This document shows, piece by piece, positions 27,092 to 36,354 of a DNA stretch of 54,048 bases; position 1 is the stretch's first letter, and every line of letters begins with the position of its first letter. Made by a program: the position numbers and the translations under genes. The notes beneath the pieces were generated by a model. The model ran no database searches. It was given only the letters and a program-made list of their open reading frames with translations, and had not been told where the DNA came from. This DNA comes from Promethearchaeota archaeon (GTDB lineage Archaea > Asgardarchaeota > Lokiarchaeia > Sigynarchaeales > SOKP01). The stretch lies in NCBI GenBank assembly GCA_019057775.1, contig JAHLWT010000024.1, positions 1 to 54,048 on the forward strand, given 5' to 3'.

Positions 27092-28573
27092 ATGACGTCG
27101 AATAATAACATTATTGACCTCTTTCTAAATCCTAAATCTGTAGCAGTTATAGGTGCTTCAAAGAATCCATTGAAGGGTGGATATCGTATTACTAATAATC
27201 TTATCCTTAATAATTTTAAAGGGGATATATATCCAGTAAACCCAAACTCGGAGGGTAAATTGTTTGGATTAGAATTTAAGAAATCAATTTTAGAAATTGA
27301 AGAGGAAGTGGATCTAGCAATCTTTTACGTTCCGAACCGAGTTATTCCTGCCATCTTAGAAGACTGTATCGAGAAAAAAATAAAAGGAGCGCTTATTGAG
27401 GCTTCAGGATTTGAAGAAGTTGGTGAGCTGGGTCTTGAATTGAGAGATCAAATATTAAAAATAACTGACAATTTCTCAAAAATCAGAATTGTTGGTCCTA
27501 ATTGTATGGGGTTTTCTAGATTCGATAGAGATAGTGAGAGCAAAAATAATGAGATGGGTGGATTTTTTACAAGTTTTGTTGAATTTACCAAATACAAGAG
27601 GGGAAATGTTGCCATAATTAGTCAATCCGGGATGTTAAATGGAGGATATCTGATGCATATAATGGAAAAATATCCCTCTCTGGGCTTTAGATACTCTTGC
27701 TCTATTGGAAATAAAATGGACTTAAGCGAAATAGAATTTTTAGATTACATGATAGAAGATCCGACTGTTAATGTTATTGCTCTTTATCTTGAATCATTTA
27801 AAGATCCACGAAAATTCATCAAATTATGTAGAAAAGTCCAGAATATTCCACAAAAAACTATCATATTAGTAAAAGGGGGGTTAACTGCTCAAGGACAGAA
27901 AGCCACTTTAAGTCATACTGGTTCACTTGCCGAAAATTCACAATTAATCGATGCCATAATTAGGCAATCAGGTGTAATTAAAGCAAATGACTTCTTTGAA
28001 TTATTCCAATTTATCAGAACGTTCTCTACGATTTATAAAACAGAAAAATCAATGCCAAAATACGGTAATGTTGCTATGGTTGCGGGTTCTGGGGGTGCAG
28101 GAACCATATCTGCAGATCTCACTATAAAATATGGTTTAAGTTTTCCTACGCTAAAGGAAAATGCATATGAAAAACTCGTAAATTTATTTCCAGACTGGAT
28201 GCCCCCAAACAGATTTGCACTTGTAGATATCTGGCCTACAATGGAAAAAGCGATGATGGATAAAGTAAATCCGGGACTTGTTATGAATTCAGTATATGAA
28301 ATCTTGTTAAATGAAGAATATATTGAAGGAATAATGAATATGATGTTTTGCTCAAATCGTTTTAGAGGTATGACTAATTTTAATAAAACAGCAAAAAATA
28401 TTAGTAAAATCTCAAAACCTGTTTTCTTCTGGTTAATTGGTGATGTAAAGGAGATACGTCAAACTTCTCGACTATTAGATAAATATGGAATATTACATTT
28501 CCAAAGATTAGAAGATATGATTAAAAATTTCTGGGTTCTAGTTCAAGAGTCAAAAAATAAAAACATAAATTAA
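27092..28573 (+). CDS. ADP-forming acyl-CoA synthetase alpha subunit
   Basis: A 493-residue protein with the CoA-binding and CoA-ligase domains of nucleoside-diphosphate-forming acyl-CoA synthetases. The CoA-binding Rossmann opening is FLNPKSVAVIGASKNPLKGG, followed by IRIVGPNCMG, VAIISQSGML and the phosphohistidine motif TLSHTGSLAE with His275. A C-terminal domain with VAMVAGSGGAGTISAD follows. The ATP-grasp beta subunit is not fused and is not in this window. In archaea these enzymes make ATP from acyl-CoA thioesters during amino-acid and sugar breakdown. The specific acyl group is unknown. Confidence 0.85.
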   Translation: MTSNNNIIDLFLNPKSVAVIGASKNPLKGGYRITNNLILNNFKGDIYPVNPNSEGKLFGLEFKKSILEIEEEVDLAIFYVPNRVIPAILEDCIEKKIKGALIEASGFEEVGELGLELRDQILKITDNFSKIRIVGPNCMGFSRFDRDSESKNNEMGGFFTSFVEFTKYKRGNVAIISQSGMLNGGYLMHIMEKYPSLGFRYSCSIGNKMDLSEIEFLDYMIEDPTVNVIALYLESFKDPRKFIKLCRKVQNIPQKTIILVKGGLTAQGQKATLSHTGSLAENSQLIDAIIRQSGVIKANDFFELFQFIRTFSTIYKTEKSMPKYGNVAMVAGSGGAGTISADLTIKYGLSFPTLKENAYEKLVNLFPDWMPPNRFALVDIWPTMEKAMMDKVNPGLVMNSVYEILLNEEYIEGIMNMMFCSNRFRGMTNFNKTAKNISKISKPVFFWLIGDVKEIRQTSRLLDKYGILHFQRLEDMIKNFWVLVQESKNKNIN

Positions 28574-28586
28574 TCTTCTTGTTGCT

Positions 28587-29222
28587 ATGGTTCGAATATT
28601 ATGTATTGGAGATTCTCATATCCCCAATCGAGCTAAAAATCTCCCTAAAGAAATATCTGATTATATTGTTGATTTTACAGCTAAAGAAGGGTTATTTGAC
28701 TTTACGTTGTTTACTGGAGATCTCATTAATTATCCTCAATTACTTGAATTTTTGAATTTGAATACAAAAAAAGATCTTTTAGTTGTCCTTGGAAATATGG
28801 ATTATTATTATGGAAACCAAGAATCTCCTATATATCAAGATCTAGATGTTTATTTTGAAGACAATGATAAAATAACTATTGGATTAACCCATGGAGCACA
28901 GATTAGACCGAGGGGTGATTATAATCAATTGGAGAATCTTGCAATTCAGAAAAATTGTAATATTTTAATCTCAGGACATACACATAAAGAAGATATCCAG
29001 CTTACGAATAAAGGAATTTTACTTATTAATCCCGGAAGCGTAACAGGTGCATGGTCTTTTGTAACAAGTGGAATTCCCTCATTTATCGTTCTAGATATTA
29101 TAAAAGATGAAAAAAATATTGTTGTTTATTTAATCCAATTAAGTAAAAAGACTAAAAGAGTTACTAAATTCCAATTATATTTCACATTTAATAAAAATAA
29201 AATTCTAAAGATTAAATATTAA
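28587..29222 (+). CDS. VPS29-like metallophosphoesterase
   Basis: A 211-residue calcineurin-like phosphoesterase of the YfcE/MJ0936/VPS29 group. Metal-ligand positions are D9-x-H11 (GDSHIPNR), D45 (FTGDL), N70 (LGNMD), H102 (THGAQI), H131 and H133 (ISGHTHK). Several stretches read like eukaryotic retromer VPS29 rather than the average prokaryotic enzyme: GDSHIPNR plus a downstream LP, HGAQIRPRGD, NILISGHTHKED, LINPGSVTGA and IPSFIVLDI before a Y-x-x-QL tail. Unlike VPS29 it retains N70, so it may still be a phosphodiesterase. It starts 14 bases after the acyl-CoA synthetase gene. Whether it acts in membrane trafficking is inference. Confidence 0.85.
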   Translation: MVRILCIGDSHIPNRAKNLPKEISDYIVDFTAKEGLFDFTLFTGDLINYPQLLEFLNLNTKKDLLVVLGNMDYYYGNQESPIYQDLDVYFEDNDKITIGLTHGAQIRPRGDYNQLENLAIQKNCNILISGHTHKEDIQLTNKGILLINPGSVTGAWSFVTSGIPSFIVLDIIKDEKNIVVYLIQLSKKTKRVTKFQLYFTFNKNKILKIKY

Positions 29223-29594
29223 ATTCGAATAATTTAATCTAAGACTAGTAGCTTAGGAAACTGTAAAAGAATTCTAAAATTATTTTTTCCTTCTGAACTT
29301 TTAGAAAATCGGAGTTTTCTAACTCCAAAACTATTCATTTTAAACATCATATGAAGAGTTGAATTCTCTCCAATTGTATGTTGAAATGTAATAAATAGGT
29401 TTTCTTTTTCTGATTCTTCTATTTTTACTCATCAAATAAAAATTGTAAATAATATCCCTTAATTCTCAATTTAATTACTTTTTAATGTATGAAATTTTAA
29501 TAAAATCATAAACATTATAACTAATATAATAAATTAAAATAAACTAGTTTAATTTAATCAACTTGGAAAGAAAACTAAAAGGTGAAAAAGATAA
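29223..29594. other. 372-base intergenic region
   Basis: It contains a 6-bp hairpin (GGAGTT-TTCT-AACTCC, 29311-29326) and an unstarted 64-codon minus-strand frame (29234-29428). The right end carries the ribosome-binding site of the alcohol dehydrogenase (GGTGA at 29581-29585). The frame reads like protein (FITFQHTIGENS, then FGVRKLRFSKSSEG) but has no ATG before codon 27 and matches nothing I know. It may be a gene remnant or chance. Confidence 0.35.
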
Positions 29595-30794
29595 ATGTGG
29601 CATTTTTACTCACCAAATATTATATATGGAGAGGACTCTCTGAATTTTTTGGAGAATATTAAAGGAAAAAAATGTTTTATAGTATCAGACAAAGTTATTG
29701 AAGATTTGGGATATATAAAGATTGTAACAGACAAACTTGATAAGATTGGAAAGGCTTATTCCGTTTTTACTGATGTTATACCAGATCCGCATGAGGAAGA
29801 TGTAATGAAGGGAAAAGAACAGTGTATAAAATATGCTCCAGATTTAATCATTGCATTAGGTGGAGGCTCTGTGATGGATACTGCCAAAGGAATTTGGGCG
29901 ATGTATGAATATCCAGATTATACACTTGATAATATTAACCCCTTTAGTGATCAGTTATATGATTTTGCAAATAAGGCAAAATTGGTGGCAATTCCGACTA
30001 CATCAGGGACTGGTTCAGAAGTTACCTGGGCAGCTATTATTTCAAGATTTGAAAACGAGGTTTGGAGAAAGATGTCTCTCCCCCACATGTCCTTAGTTCC
30101 TACTTTTGCAATAGTTGACCCTATATTTCCTATAGGAATGCCTCAAAAGCTAACAGTTAATACAGCTTTTGATGCTTTAGCACATGCAGTTGAAGGATAT
30201 GTCTCGAGTTGGAGGAATGAATTTAGTAATGCTTTGGGATTAAAAGCCATAGAATTGATTTTTAAATATTTACCAATTGTTTATAAGGATGGAAATAATA
30301 TTGTAGCAAGAGATTTCATGCATCAAGCTTCTACTATGGCAGGTTTGACTTTTAGTAATTCTCAATGCCATTTAGGGCATGCTATGGGACATAGTCTGGG
30401 TGGTGTATTTCCAATACATCATGGGCAAGCGGTTGGTCTTTTTCTTAGATATATTACACAGTATTGCTTAAATAATCCTGTCGAACCAAACGATTCAATT
30501 GAAGTGTATTCTAATATTGCAAAAAAATTAGGATGGGCAAAGTGGGAGGATAACCTCAAAGACGCAGCTTATAGAGTATTGGAAAAAATAGAAGAGCTTC
30601 AAAAGGAAGTTAATTTTGTTACCAACCTTAAAGATTTAGGAATTACTAGAGAAGAGTTTGATCAAAATCTAAGTAAAATGATAAGTTTATGTTATCAAGA
30701 CCCATCAAGCGCTATGGGTCCAAGAACTCCAAATAAGGAAGAATTTACTAACCTCTATAAATATGCCTACGAAGGAAAAGATATAGATTTCTAA
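29595..30794 (+). CDS. Iron-containing alcohol dehydrogenase
   Basis: A 399-residue group III (Fe-dependent) alcohol dehydrogenase. The nucleotide-binding GGGSVMDTAK is at 89-98, and IPTTSGTGSEVT at 133-144. The metal ligands fit D193, H197 (AFDALAHAVEG), H262 (GHAMGHSLGG) and H276 (PIHHGQA), spaced as in characterised members. It interconverts alcohols and aldehydes with NAD(P)H. With the AOR earlier in the window, the genome can move between alcohol, aldehyde and acid. A GGTGA ribosome-binding site lies nine bases before the ATG. Confidence 0.93.
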   Translation: MWHFYSPNIIYGEDSLNFLENIKGKKCFIVSDKVIEDLGYIKIVTDKLDKIGKAYSVFTDVIPDPHEEDVMKGKEQCIKYAPDLIIALGGGSVMDTAKGIWAMYEYPDYTLDNINPFSDQLYDFANKAKLVAIPTTSGTGSEVTWAAIISRFENEVWRKMSLPHMSLVPTFAIVDPIFPIGMPQKLTVNTAFDALAHAVEGYVSSWRNEFSNALGLKAIELIFKYLPIVYKDGNNIVARDFMHQASTMAGLTFSNSQCHLGHAMGHSLGGVFPIHHGQAVGLFLRYITQYCLNNPVEPNDSIEVYSNIAKKLGWAKWEDNLKDAAYRVLEKIEELQKEVNFVTNLKDLGITREEFDQNLSKMISLCYQDPSSAMGPRTPNKEEFTNLYKYAYEGKDIDF

Positions 30795-30935
30795 TTTTTA
30801 TTTGTTTTTTCTTTTTATTTCTATTTTTGAATTCTATAATTATATATTAATAATATATACCTCCAAATGATATTATCTTTTTATAGTATAGTTAATAATA
30901 TTTTATGAAGAGTATTTAATCATATCTTTATTGAA

Positions 30936-32669
30936 ATGAAATTATCTGAAAAAGAACAGGAAGCAATAAAATCATTGGAAAGTGAACTAGGAGAATCTAT
31001 TCCAGAAATATCCGAACTAGAACGTTATAGGTTAGGGTATTACGTACAAGAAAATAAAGTCACAGGAGTAAGTTTATTTTCATGTGGATTATCAACAATT
31101 CCAAAAATAATTGAGACATTTTCATCACTAAGAGAAATCCATTTAAGAGGAAATGAGCTTGAAGTTATTCCAGAGGAGTTTTTTTCACTTTCTATGATTG
31201 AAATACTAGATGTAAGTGAAAATCACTTAGTTGGAATACCGAATGCTATAAGTTCTTTATCATCTCTTAAAGAATTACACCTAGAATCAAATCATCTAAC
31301 GGATATACCAGATCAAATTGGAGAATTAAGTTCTCTTGAAGTATTAGATTTAAGTGAGAATAAATTAAGTAGAATTCCAAATTCCATTGGTTCACTCTTA
31401 AGGTTAAAAACATTAGATCTTAGTGGAAATGAAATAACGGAATTACCTGACTCAATAGGAGCACTTATATCTCTTGAAATTTTATATTTAGGAAATAATA
31501 ATTTAAACTTCTTACCAGAAGATTTAAACTCACTTAAATCTCTTAAAAGACTTAATCTAAGAAGTAATAGCATAAAAAAAATACCGAATTCCATTGGTTC
31601 CCTTTCCTCCTTAAAATCACTTTTTTTAAGGGGAAATGAATTAGAAAGTATACCACAGACTATTGATAAATTGAAAAATTTAAAATATCTTGGTTTAACT
31701 TCAAATAACTTAAAATCACTTCCAGTTGGAATAGGATTCTTATCCTCATTAGAAAACTTAAGCCTTTCCTATAATAATTTAGAATCGCTTCCAGAATCAA
31801 TAGGGGAACTTAAGTCACTACTTAGACTTGAACTATCTAATAATCAATTAAAATATCTTCCAAGCTCATTAGGGGGCCTTTCCTCTCTTAAAATTCTGAA
31901 GTGTGATAATAACACCATAGCTTATCTCCCTGAATCAATAGGAGACATCGCTTCTTTGGAGACATTAAAACTTGATCTTAATGAGTTAACATCATTACCA
32001 GAAACTCTCGGAAGATTGCATTCTTTAAAGGAATTAAACTTATATGATAATAAAATAGAGAAATTGCCTAATTCTATTGGAAATTTATCAAAATTAGAAA
32101 TATTGGATTTAAGCAAAAACGAACTTCAATCTCTTCCTGAATCAATAGGAACTTTAGATTCTCTAACTGAGTTAGATGTTTCTACAAATAAAATAAATCA
32201 TCTTCCCCCTTCTATAGGTGCGATTCCTTCTATAAAGAGTCTAATATTAGGTTTCAATCGTTTAGAGGAAGTCCCTAAATCTATCGGTTTTCTAACTACG
32301 TTAGAAATTTTAGATTTAGGTAAAAATCATATAAGAAATCTTCCGGAATCTATTGGTGCTCTTACATCTCTTAAACATTTGTATTTATATTATAACGAAT
32401 TAAGTCAAATTCCTGAATCAATTGGTTCACTCCATTCTTTAAAGTACCTATATTTAGGGAATAATAAATTATCAACACTCCCTAATTCAATAGGATTTCT
32501 GAAATCTTTAAAGTATTTATTTTTGAGAACCAACTATCTTAATGAACTACCTACATCTTTGGAATCATTACCATCTTTAAAATATTTAAACATAGAAAAA
32601 AATAATCTGAAAAGCTATCTTCAATTTTTACACAAATTAGAACTTCGTGGAATTAAAATTTATAAATAA
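30936..32669 (+). CDS. Leucine-rich-repeat protein, about 23 repeats
   Basis: A 577-residue soluble protein. After a short charged N-terminus (about 40 residues) it consists almost wholly of 22-23 tandem 23-residue LRRs with consensus SLKxLxLxxNxLxxLPxSIG. This is the class shared with eukaryotic Ras-group/Shoc2-like and bacterial LRR proteins. No signal peptide or membrane helix is visible, so it is likely cytosolic. It should form a long solenoid for protein binding. No GTPase (ROCO) or kinase domain is attached and no catalytic motif is seen. Partner unknown. It has its own AT-rich upstream region of 141 bases. Confidence 0.88.
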   Translation: MKLSEKEQEAIKSLESELGESIPEISELERYRLGYYVQENKVTGVSLFSCGLSTIPKIIETFSSLREIHLRGNELEVIPEEFFSLSMIEILDVSENHLVGIPNAISSLSSLKELHLESNHLTDIPDQIGELSSLEVLDLSENKLSRIPNSIGSLLRLKTLDLSGNEITELPDSIGALISLEILYLGNNNLNFLPEDLNSLKSLKRLNLRSNSIKKIPNSIGSLSSLKSLFLRGNELESIPQTIDKLKNLKYLGLTSNNLKSLPVGIGFLSSLENLSLSYNNLESLPESIGELKSLLRLELSNNQLKYLPSSLGGLSSLKILKCDNNTIAYLPESIGDIASLETLKLDLNELTSLPETLGRLHSLKELNLYDNKIEKLPNSIGNLSKLEILDLSKNELQSLPESIGTLDSLTELDVSTNKINHLPPSIGAIPSIKSLILGFNRLEEVPKSIGFLTTLEILDLGKNHIRNLPESIGALTSLKHLYLYYNELSQIPESIGSLHSLKYLYLGNNKLSTLPNSIGFLKSLKYLFLRTNYLNELPTSLESLPSLKYLNIEKNNLKSYLQFLHKLELRGIKIYK

Positions 32670-32754
32670 ATACCCTTCTATTTTAGAATCAAAAATTTGG
32701 ATTTTGGAGTCTTTCTTTTAAATTAAAAAGCTTTATTATTAATAAATATCTTAA

Positions 32755-32773
32755 AAATGATATCATTTAAATA
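32755..32773 (+). promoter_or_regulatory. Putative hut promoter with overlapping palindrome
   Basis: A perfect 14-bp palindrome, AAATGATATCATTT (32755-32768), overlaps a TATA-like TTTAAATA (about 32766-32773). The hutU ATG at 32796 lies about 25 bases from the TATA centre, consistent with a leaderless or very short-leader transcript. A regulator on the palindrome would compete with TBP/TFB. Confidence 0.4.
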
Positions 32774-32795
32774 TTAACAGCAGTTAGTTAAAAGT

Positions 32796-34814
32796 ATGGA
32801 TATTTCACAAGCGATAAGAATTAAGCTGCCTCAAGAGTTACCAGAGTACCCAAGTTTTATCGAGGGAATAAGACGGGCACCATCTCGAGGTTTTAAGCTA
32901 AATAGGGCTCAAACTAAGATTGCATTAAAAAATGCTTTAAGATACTTACCACCTGACCTACATGAAAAATTAGCTCCTGAGTTTATGCAGGAATTACTAA
33001 CTAGAGGCAGAATTTATGCTTATAGATATAGACCTGAAGGAAATATCAAAGCAAAACCAATAGATGAATATAGTGGAATTACCATAGAAGGAAAAGCCCT
33101 ACAAGTAATGATCGATAATAACCTCGATTTTGATGTAGCTCTTTACCCATATGAATTAGTAACTTATGGAGAGAGCGGACAAGTTTTTCAAAATTGGCTG
33201 CAATATCGACTTGTGAAATTATATCTTGAGGAAATGACAGAAAATCAAACTCTTGTTGTAGCTTCAGGGCATCCAGTTGGTTTATTTCCTTCTACTGCTA
33301 TGGCTCCAAGAGTGATTTCAACTAATGGAATAATGGTTGGCATGTTTGATAATCCAGATGATTTTGCTATGGCAGCAGCTCTTGGCGTAGCTAATTACGG
33401 CCAAATGACCGCAGGGGGTTGGATGTATATAGGTCCTCAAGGAATAGTCCATGGGACTTATATAACTTTATTAAATGCAGGTAGATTATACCTTAACATA
33501 CCTCCGGATAAAGATTTAAAAGGAATATTATATCTCTCATCAGGATTAGGTGGGATGAGTGGAGCCCAAGCTAAAGCTGTTGAAATAGCAGGGGGTATTG
33601 GACTAATAGCAGAAGTCGATGAATCAAGAACAGCTACTAGATATAATCAAGGATGGATTTCTAAAATATCTGATAATTTGGAAGAAATTTTCGAGTGGGT
33701 ACAAGAAGCGAAGGAAAAATTTCAGCCATTATCTATAGCTTATCAGGGAAATGTAGTTGATCTTTGGAAATATGTCGTTGAGAATAATATTAAGGTTGAT
33801 CTTGCGTCAGATCAAACCTCTTGTCATGCTGTTTATGAGGGAGGTTATACTCCATACCAAATCAGTTTCAAGGAAGGCAGAGAATTAATTAGAAAGAATA
33901 TTGAAAGATTTAAGCAATTAATAGATGAGTCCTTAAAAGAACAATATAGGCTCATTAAAATAATGAGTGAAAGAGGTACTTATTTTTGGGATTATGGAAA
34001 TTCCTTTTTGAAAGCAGTCTTCGATACAGGAACTTATGAAATAGCAAAAAATGGAAATAATATTTCTGAAGGATTCATCTTTCCATCTTATGTGGAAGAT
34101 ATAATGGGTCCAATATGTTTTGATTATGGCTATGGTCCATTTAGATGGGTTTGTCTTTCTGGAGAAGATGATGATTTAGATAAAACTGATCAAGCTGCAA
34201 TGAGCTGTATCAATCCAGACAGAAGAGCTCAAGATAGAGATAATTATAATTGGATAAAAAATGCAAAAAAAAATAATTTAGTAGTAGGTACAAAAGCAAG
34301 GATTTTATATGCTGATGCGAAAGAAAGAATTTCTATCGCTTTAAAATTTAATAATTTAGTTAAGGAAGGTAAAATTGGACCATTAATGCTTGGAAGAGAT
34401 CATCATGATGTTTCCGGAACAGATTCTCCCTTCAGAGAAACCTCGAATATAACGGATGGAAGTAATGTTATGGCTGAGATGGCAGTTCATTGCTTTACTG
34501 GGAATGCTGTTAGAGGTATGAGTCTAGCAGTTCTTTCAAACGGGGGAGGAGTTGGAGTTGGAAAATGTTTTAATGGAGGGTTTGGATTAGTTTTAGATGG
34601 TTCAGAAAAAGTAAATCAGATTATTCGATCTGGTTTAGAATGGGATGTAATGTCTGGAATTGCAAGAAGAAGTTGGGCAAGAAATCCCCATGCAATGGAA
34701 ACTGCTTTTGCTTGGAATTTAGAAAATAGAGATCGAGGGCAAATAACTTTACCTTATATTTCAAACGACACTTTATTAGATAATATTTTAGAAAAATATA
34801 TGAAACAAACTTGA
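32796..34814 (+). CDS. hutU: Urocanate hydratase
   Basis: A 672-residue urocanase that hydrates urocanate to imidazolone propionate using tightly bound NAD+, the second step of histidine degradation. Landmarks are the NLDFDVALYPYELVTYGESG segment, ASGHPVGLFPS, GGWMYIGPQGIVHGTY, the Rossmann-like YLSSGLGGMSGAQAKA, and DQTSCHAVYEGGYTP with the conserved Cys. Near the C-terminus are GRDHHDVSGTDSPFRET and SNGGGVGVGKCFNGGFG. At 672 residues it belongs to the longer urocanase form rather than the roughly 555-residue proteobacterial form. hutH follows after 19 bases. Confidence 0.95.
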   Translation: MDISQAIRIKLPQELPEYPSFIEGIRRAPSRGFKLNRAQTKIALKNALRYLPPDLHEKLAPEFMQELLTRGRIYAYRYRPEGNIKAKPIDEYSGITIEGKALQVMIDNNLDFDVALYPYELVTYGESGQVFQNWLQYRLVKLYLEEMTENQTLVVASGHPVGLFPSTAMAPRVISTNGIMVGMFDNPDDFAMAAALGVANYGQMTAGGWMYIGPQGIVHGTYITLLNAGRLYLNIPPDKDLKGILYLSSGLGGMSGAQAKAVEIAGGIGLIAEVDESRTATRYNQGWISKISDNLEEIFEWVQEAKEKFQPLSIAYQGNVVDLWKYVVENNIKVDLASDQTSCHAVYEGGYTPYQISFKEGRELIRKNIERFKQLIDESLKEQYRLIKIMSERGTYFWDYGNSFLKAVFDTGTYEIAKNGNNISEGFIFPSYVEDIMGPICFDYGYGPFRWVCLSGEDDDLDKTDQAAMSCINPDRRAQDRDNYNWIKNAKKNNLVVGTKARILYADAKERISIALKFNNLVKEGKIGPLMLGRDHHDVSGTDSPFRETSNITDGSNVMAEMAVHCFTGNAVRGMSLAVLSNGGGVGVGKCFNGGFGLVLDGSEKVNQIIRSGLEWDVMSGIARRSWARNPHAMETAFAWNLENRDRGQITLPYISNDTLLDNILEKYMKQT

Positions 34815-34833
34815 TGAGGAAAATTGACTAATT

Positions 34834-36354
34834 ATGACAGGAATTTTTAATTATGGGCAAGACATTTTAACAGTGAATATTGTTTTAAAACTTCTAGACG
34901 ATAAAATTAGGGGGAACTTAACAGGGGAAATTAAAAGTAAAATTCAAGCTAATTTTGAAGCGGTACAAAAGATAATTAATAACGAAAAGTTAGTTTATAG
35001 CATAAATACTGGTTTTGGTCCACTATGTAGAACAAAAATTTCTAAAGAAGACGCTGTAAAGCTTCAGGAAAATCTTCTTAAAAGCCATAGTGTAGGTGTT
35101 GGCGCCCCTATTAGTCAAGAAATCGCAAAAGCGATGCTCATACTTAAGGTTCATACGCTATCTAAAGGATATTCGGGAATATCATTAGATGCAGTTGAAA
35201 GAATAATCTGGCATATTAATAATAATTATATTCCATTAGTTCCTGAGCAAGGGTCTGTCGGAGCATCTGGAGATTTAGCACCTTTAGCACACTTATTTTT
35301 ACCATTAATTGGATTGGGATATTTGTCTACAGACGGAAAAAACTATGTTTCTACTAAAAATGTACTAAAAGAACAAAATCTAACGCCATTAACATTACAA
35401 GCAAAAGAAGGTTTAGCCTTAATTAATGGAACACAATTTATCAGCGCTCACACCGTTATTGTATCTGATCGGTTAACTAGCTGTTTGGACCATTCAGATC
35501 TTATAGCTGCTTTAACACTAGAGAGCTATATGGCATCACCACAACCATTTACAGAAAAATTAATACAACTGCGACCTCATAAAGGAGCTCTAATTGTAGC
35601 AAAAAGAATAAGAAAATTATTAGAAGGTTCTGAAATTATTAAATCTCATGCTGATTGTGATCGGGTTCAAGATCCTTATTCATTACGTTGTATTCCTCAA
35701 GTTCACGGCGCTTCTAGAGAGGCTTTATTTCATTTAAATGAAAAGTTAGAATGTGAACTTAACTCGGTTACAGATAATCCTATAATATTTAATGAAAATG
35801 AAACCTATAGTGGAGGAAATTTTCATGGGCAACCGCTCGCTCTACCCTTAGATTATGTGAGTATAGCGGCATCTGAATTAGGAAACATTTCAGATCGACG
35901 AATATATTTATTACTTGAAGGTAAATGGGGTTTGCCTTCCAATTTAATAAAAAATGCCGGTTTAAACTCTGGATTTATGATTACACAATACACTTCTGCT
36001 GCTTTAACAAGTGAAAATAAATCATTATGTTTCCCTGCTAGTGCTGATAGTATTCCTACAGGAGGTGGTCAGGAAGATCATGTGAGCATGGGATCAATAT
36101 GTGCAAGAAAAGCTCTTAAAATTATAACTAATTTGGAGAAAATACTCGCTATAGAATTATTATGTGCCGCACAGGCACTTGATTTTAGAAGACCCTTGAA
36201 ATCAAGTAAAAAATTAGAAGAATGTCATAAATATGTAAGGGAGAAAATTCCATTTATAACTGAAGATACAATATTATCTGAACATATCAATACTGCCTTA
36301 GAAATTATATGTAGTAGAAAATTGTTATATATTGTAAAACAAGAATTTGGGTGA
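34834..36354 (+). CDS. hutH: Histidine ammonia-lyase
   Basis: A 506-residue MIO-dependent ammonia-lyase that deaminates histidine to urocanate. The self-processing Ala-Ser-Gly triad is A144-S145-G146 in EQGSVGASGDLAPLAH. The catalytic tyrosine region is YSINTGFGPLCRTK (residues 55-68). Other landmarks are ESYMASPQPF, QDPYSLRCIPQVHGASRE, SVTDNPIIF and SADSIPTGGGQEDHVSMG. These distinguish HutH from the phenylalanine/tyrosine lyases (His-selective residues after NTGFG). It overlaps hutI by four bases (GTGA), implying translational coupling. Confidence 0.95.
   Translation: MTGIFNYGQDILTVNIVLKLLDDKIRGNLTGEIKSKIQANFEAVQKIINNEKLVYSINTGFGPLCRTKISKEDAVKLQENLLKSHSVGVGAPISQEIAKAMLILKVHTLSKGYSGISLDAVERIIWHINNNYIPLVPEQGSVGASGDLAPLAHLFLPLIGLGYLSTDGKNYVSTKNVLKEQNLTPLTLQAKEGLALINGTQFISAHTVIVSDRLTSCLDHSDLIAALTLESYMASPQPFTEKLIQLRPHKGALIVAKRIRKLLEGSEIIKSHADCDRVQDPYSLRCIPQVHGASREALFHLNEKLECELNSVTDNPIIFNENETYSGGNFHGQPLALPLDYVSIAASELGNISDRRIYLLLEGKWGLPSNLIKNAGLNSGFMITQYTSAALTSENKSLCFPASADSIPTGGGQEDHVSMGSICARKALKIITNLEKILAIELLCAAQALDFRRPLKSSKKLEECHKYVREKIPFITEDTILSEHINTALEIICSRKLLYIVKQEFG

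Noticed and set aside
29311..29326. GGAGTT/AACTCC hairpin as an intrinsic terminator
   Set aside because: A 6-bp stem with no following T-run on either strand; archaeal terminators are mainly T-runs without stems.
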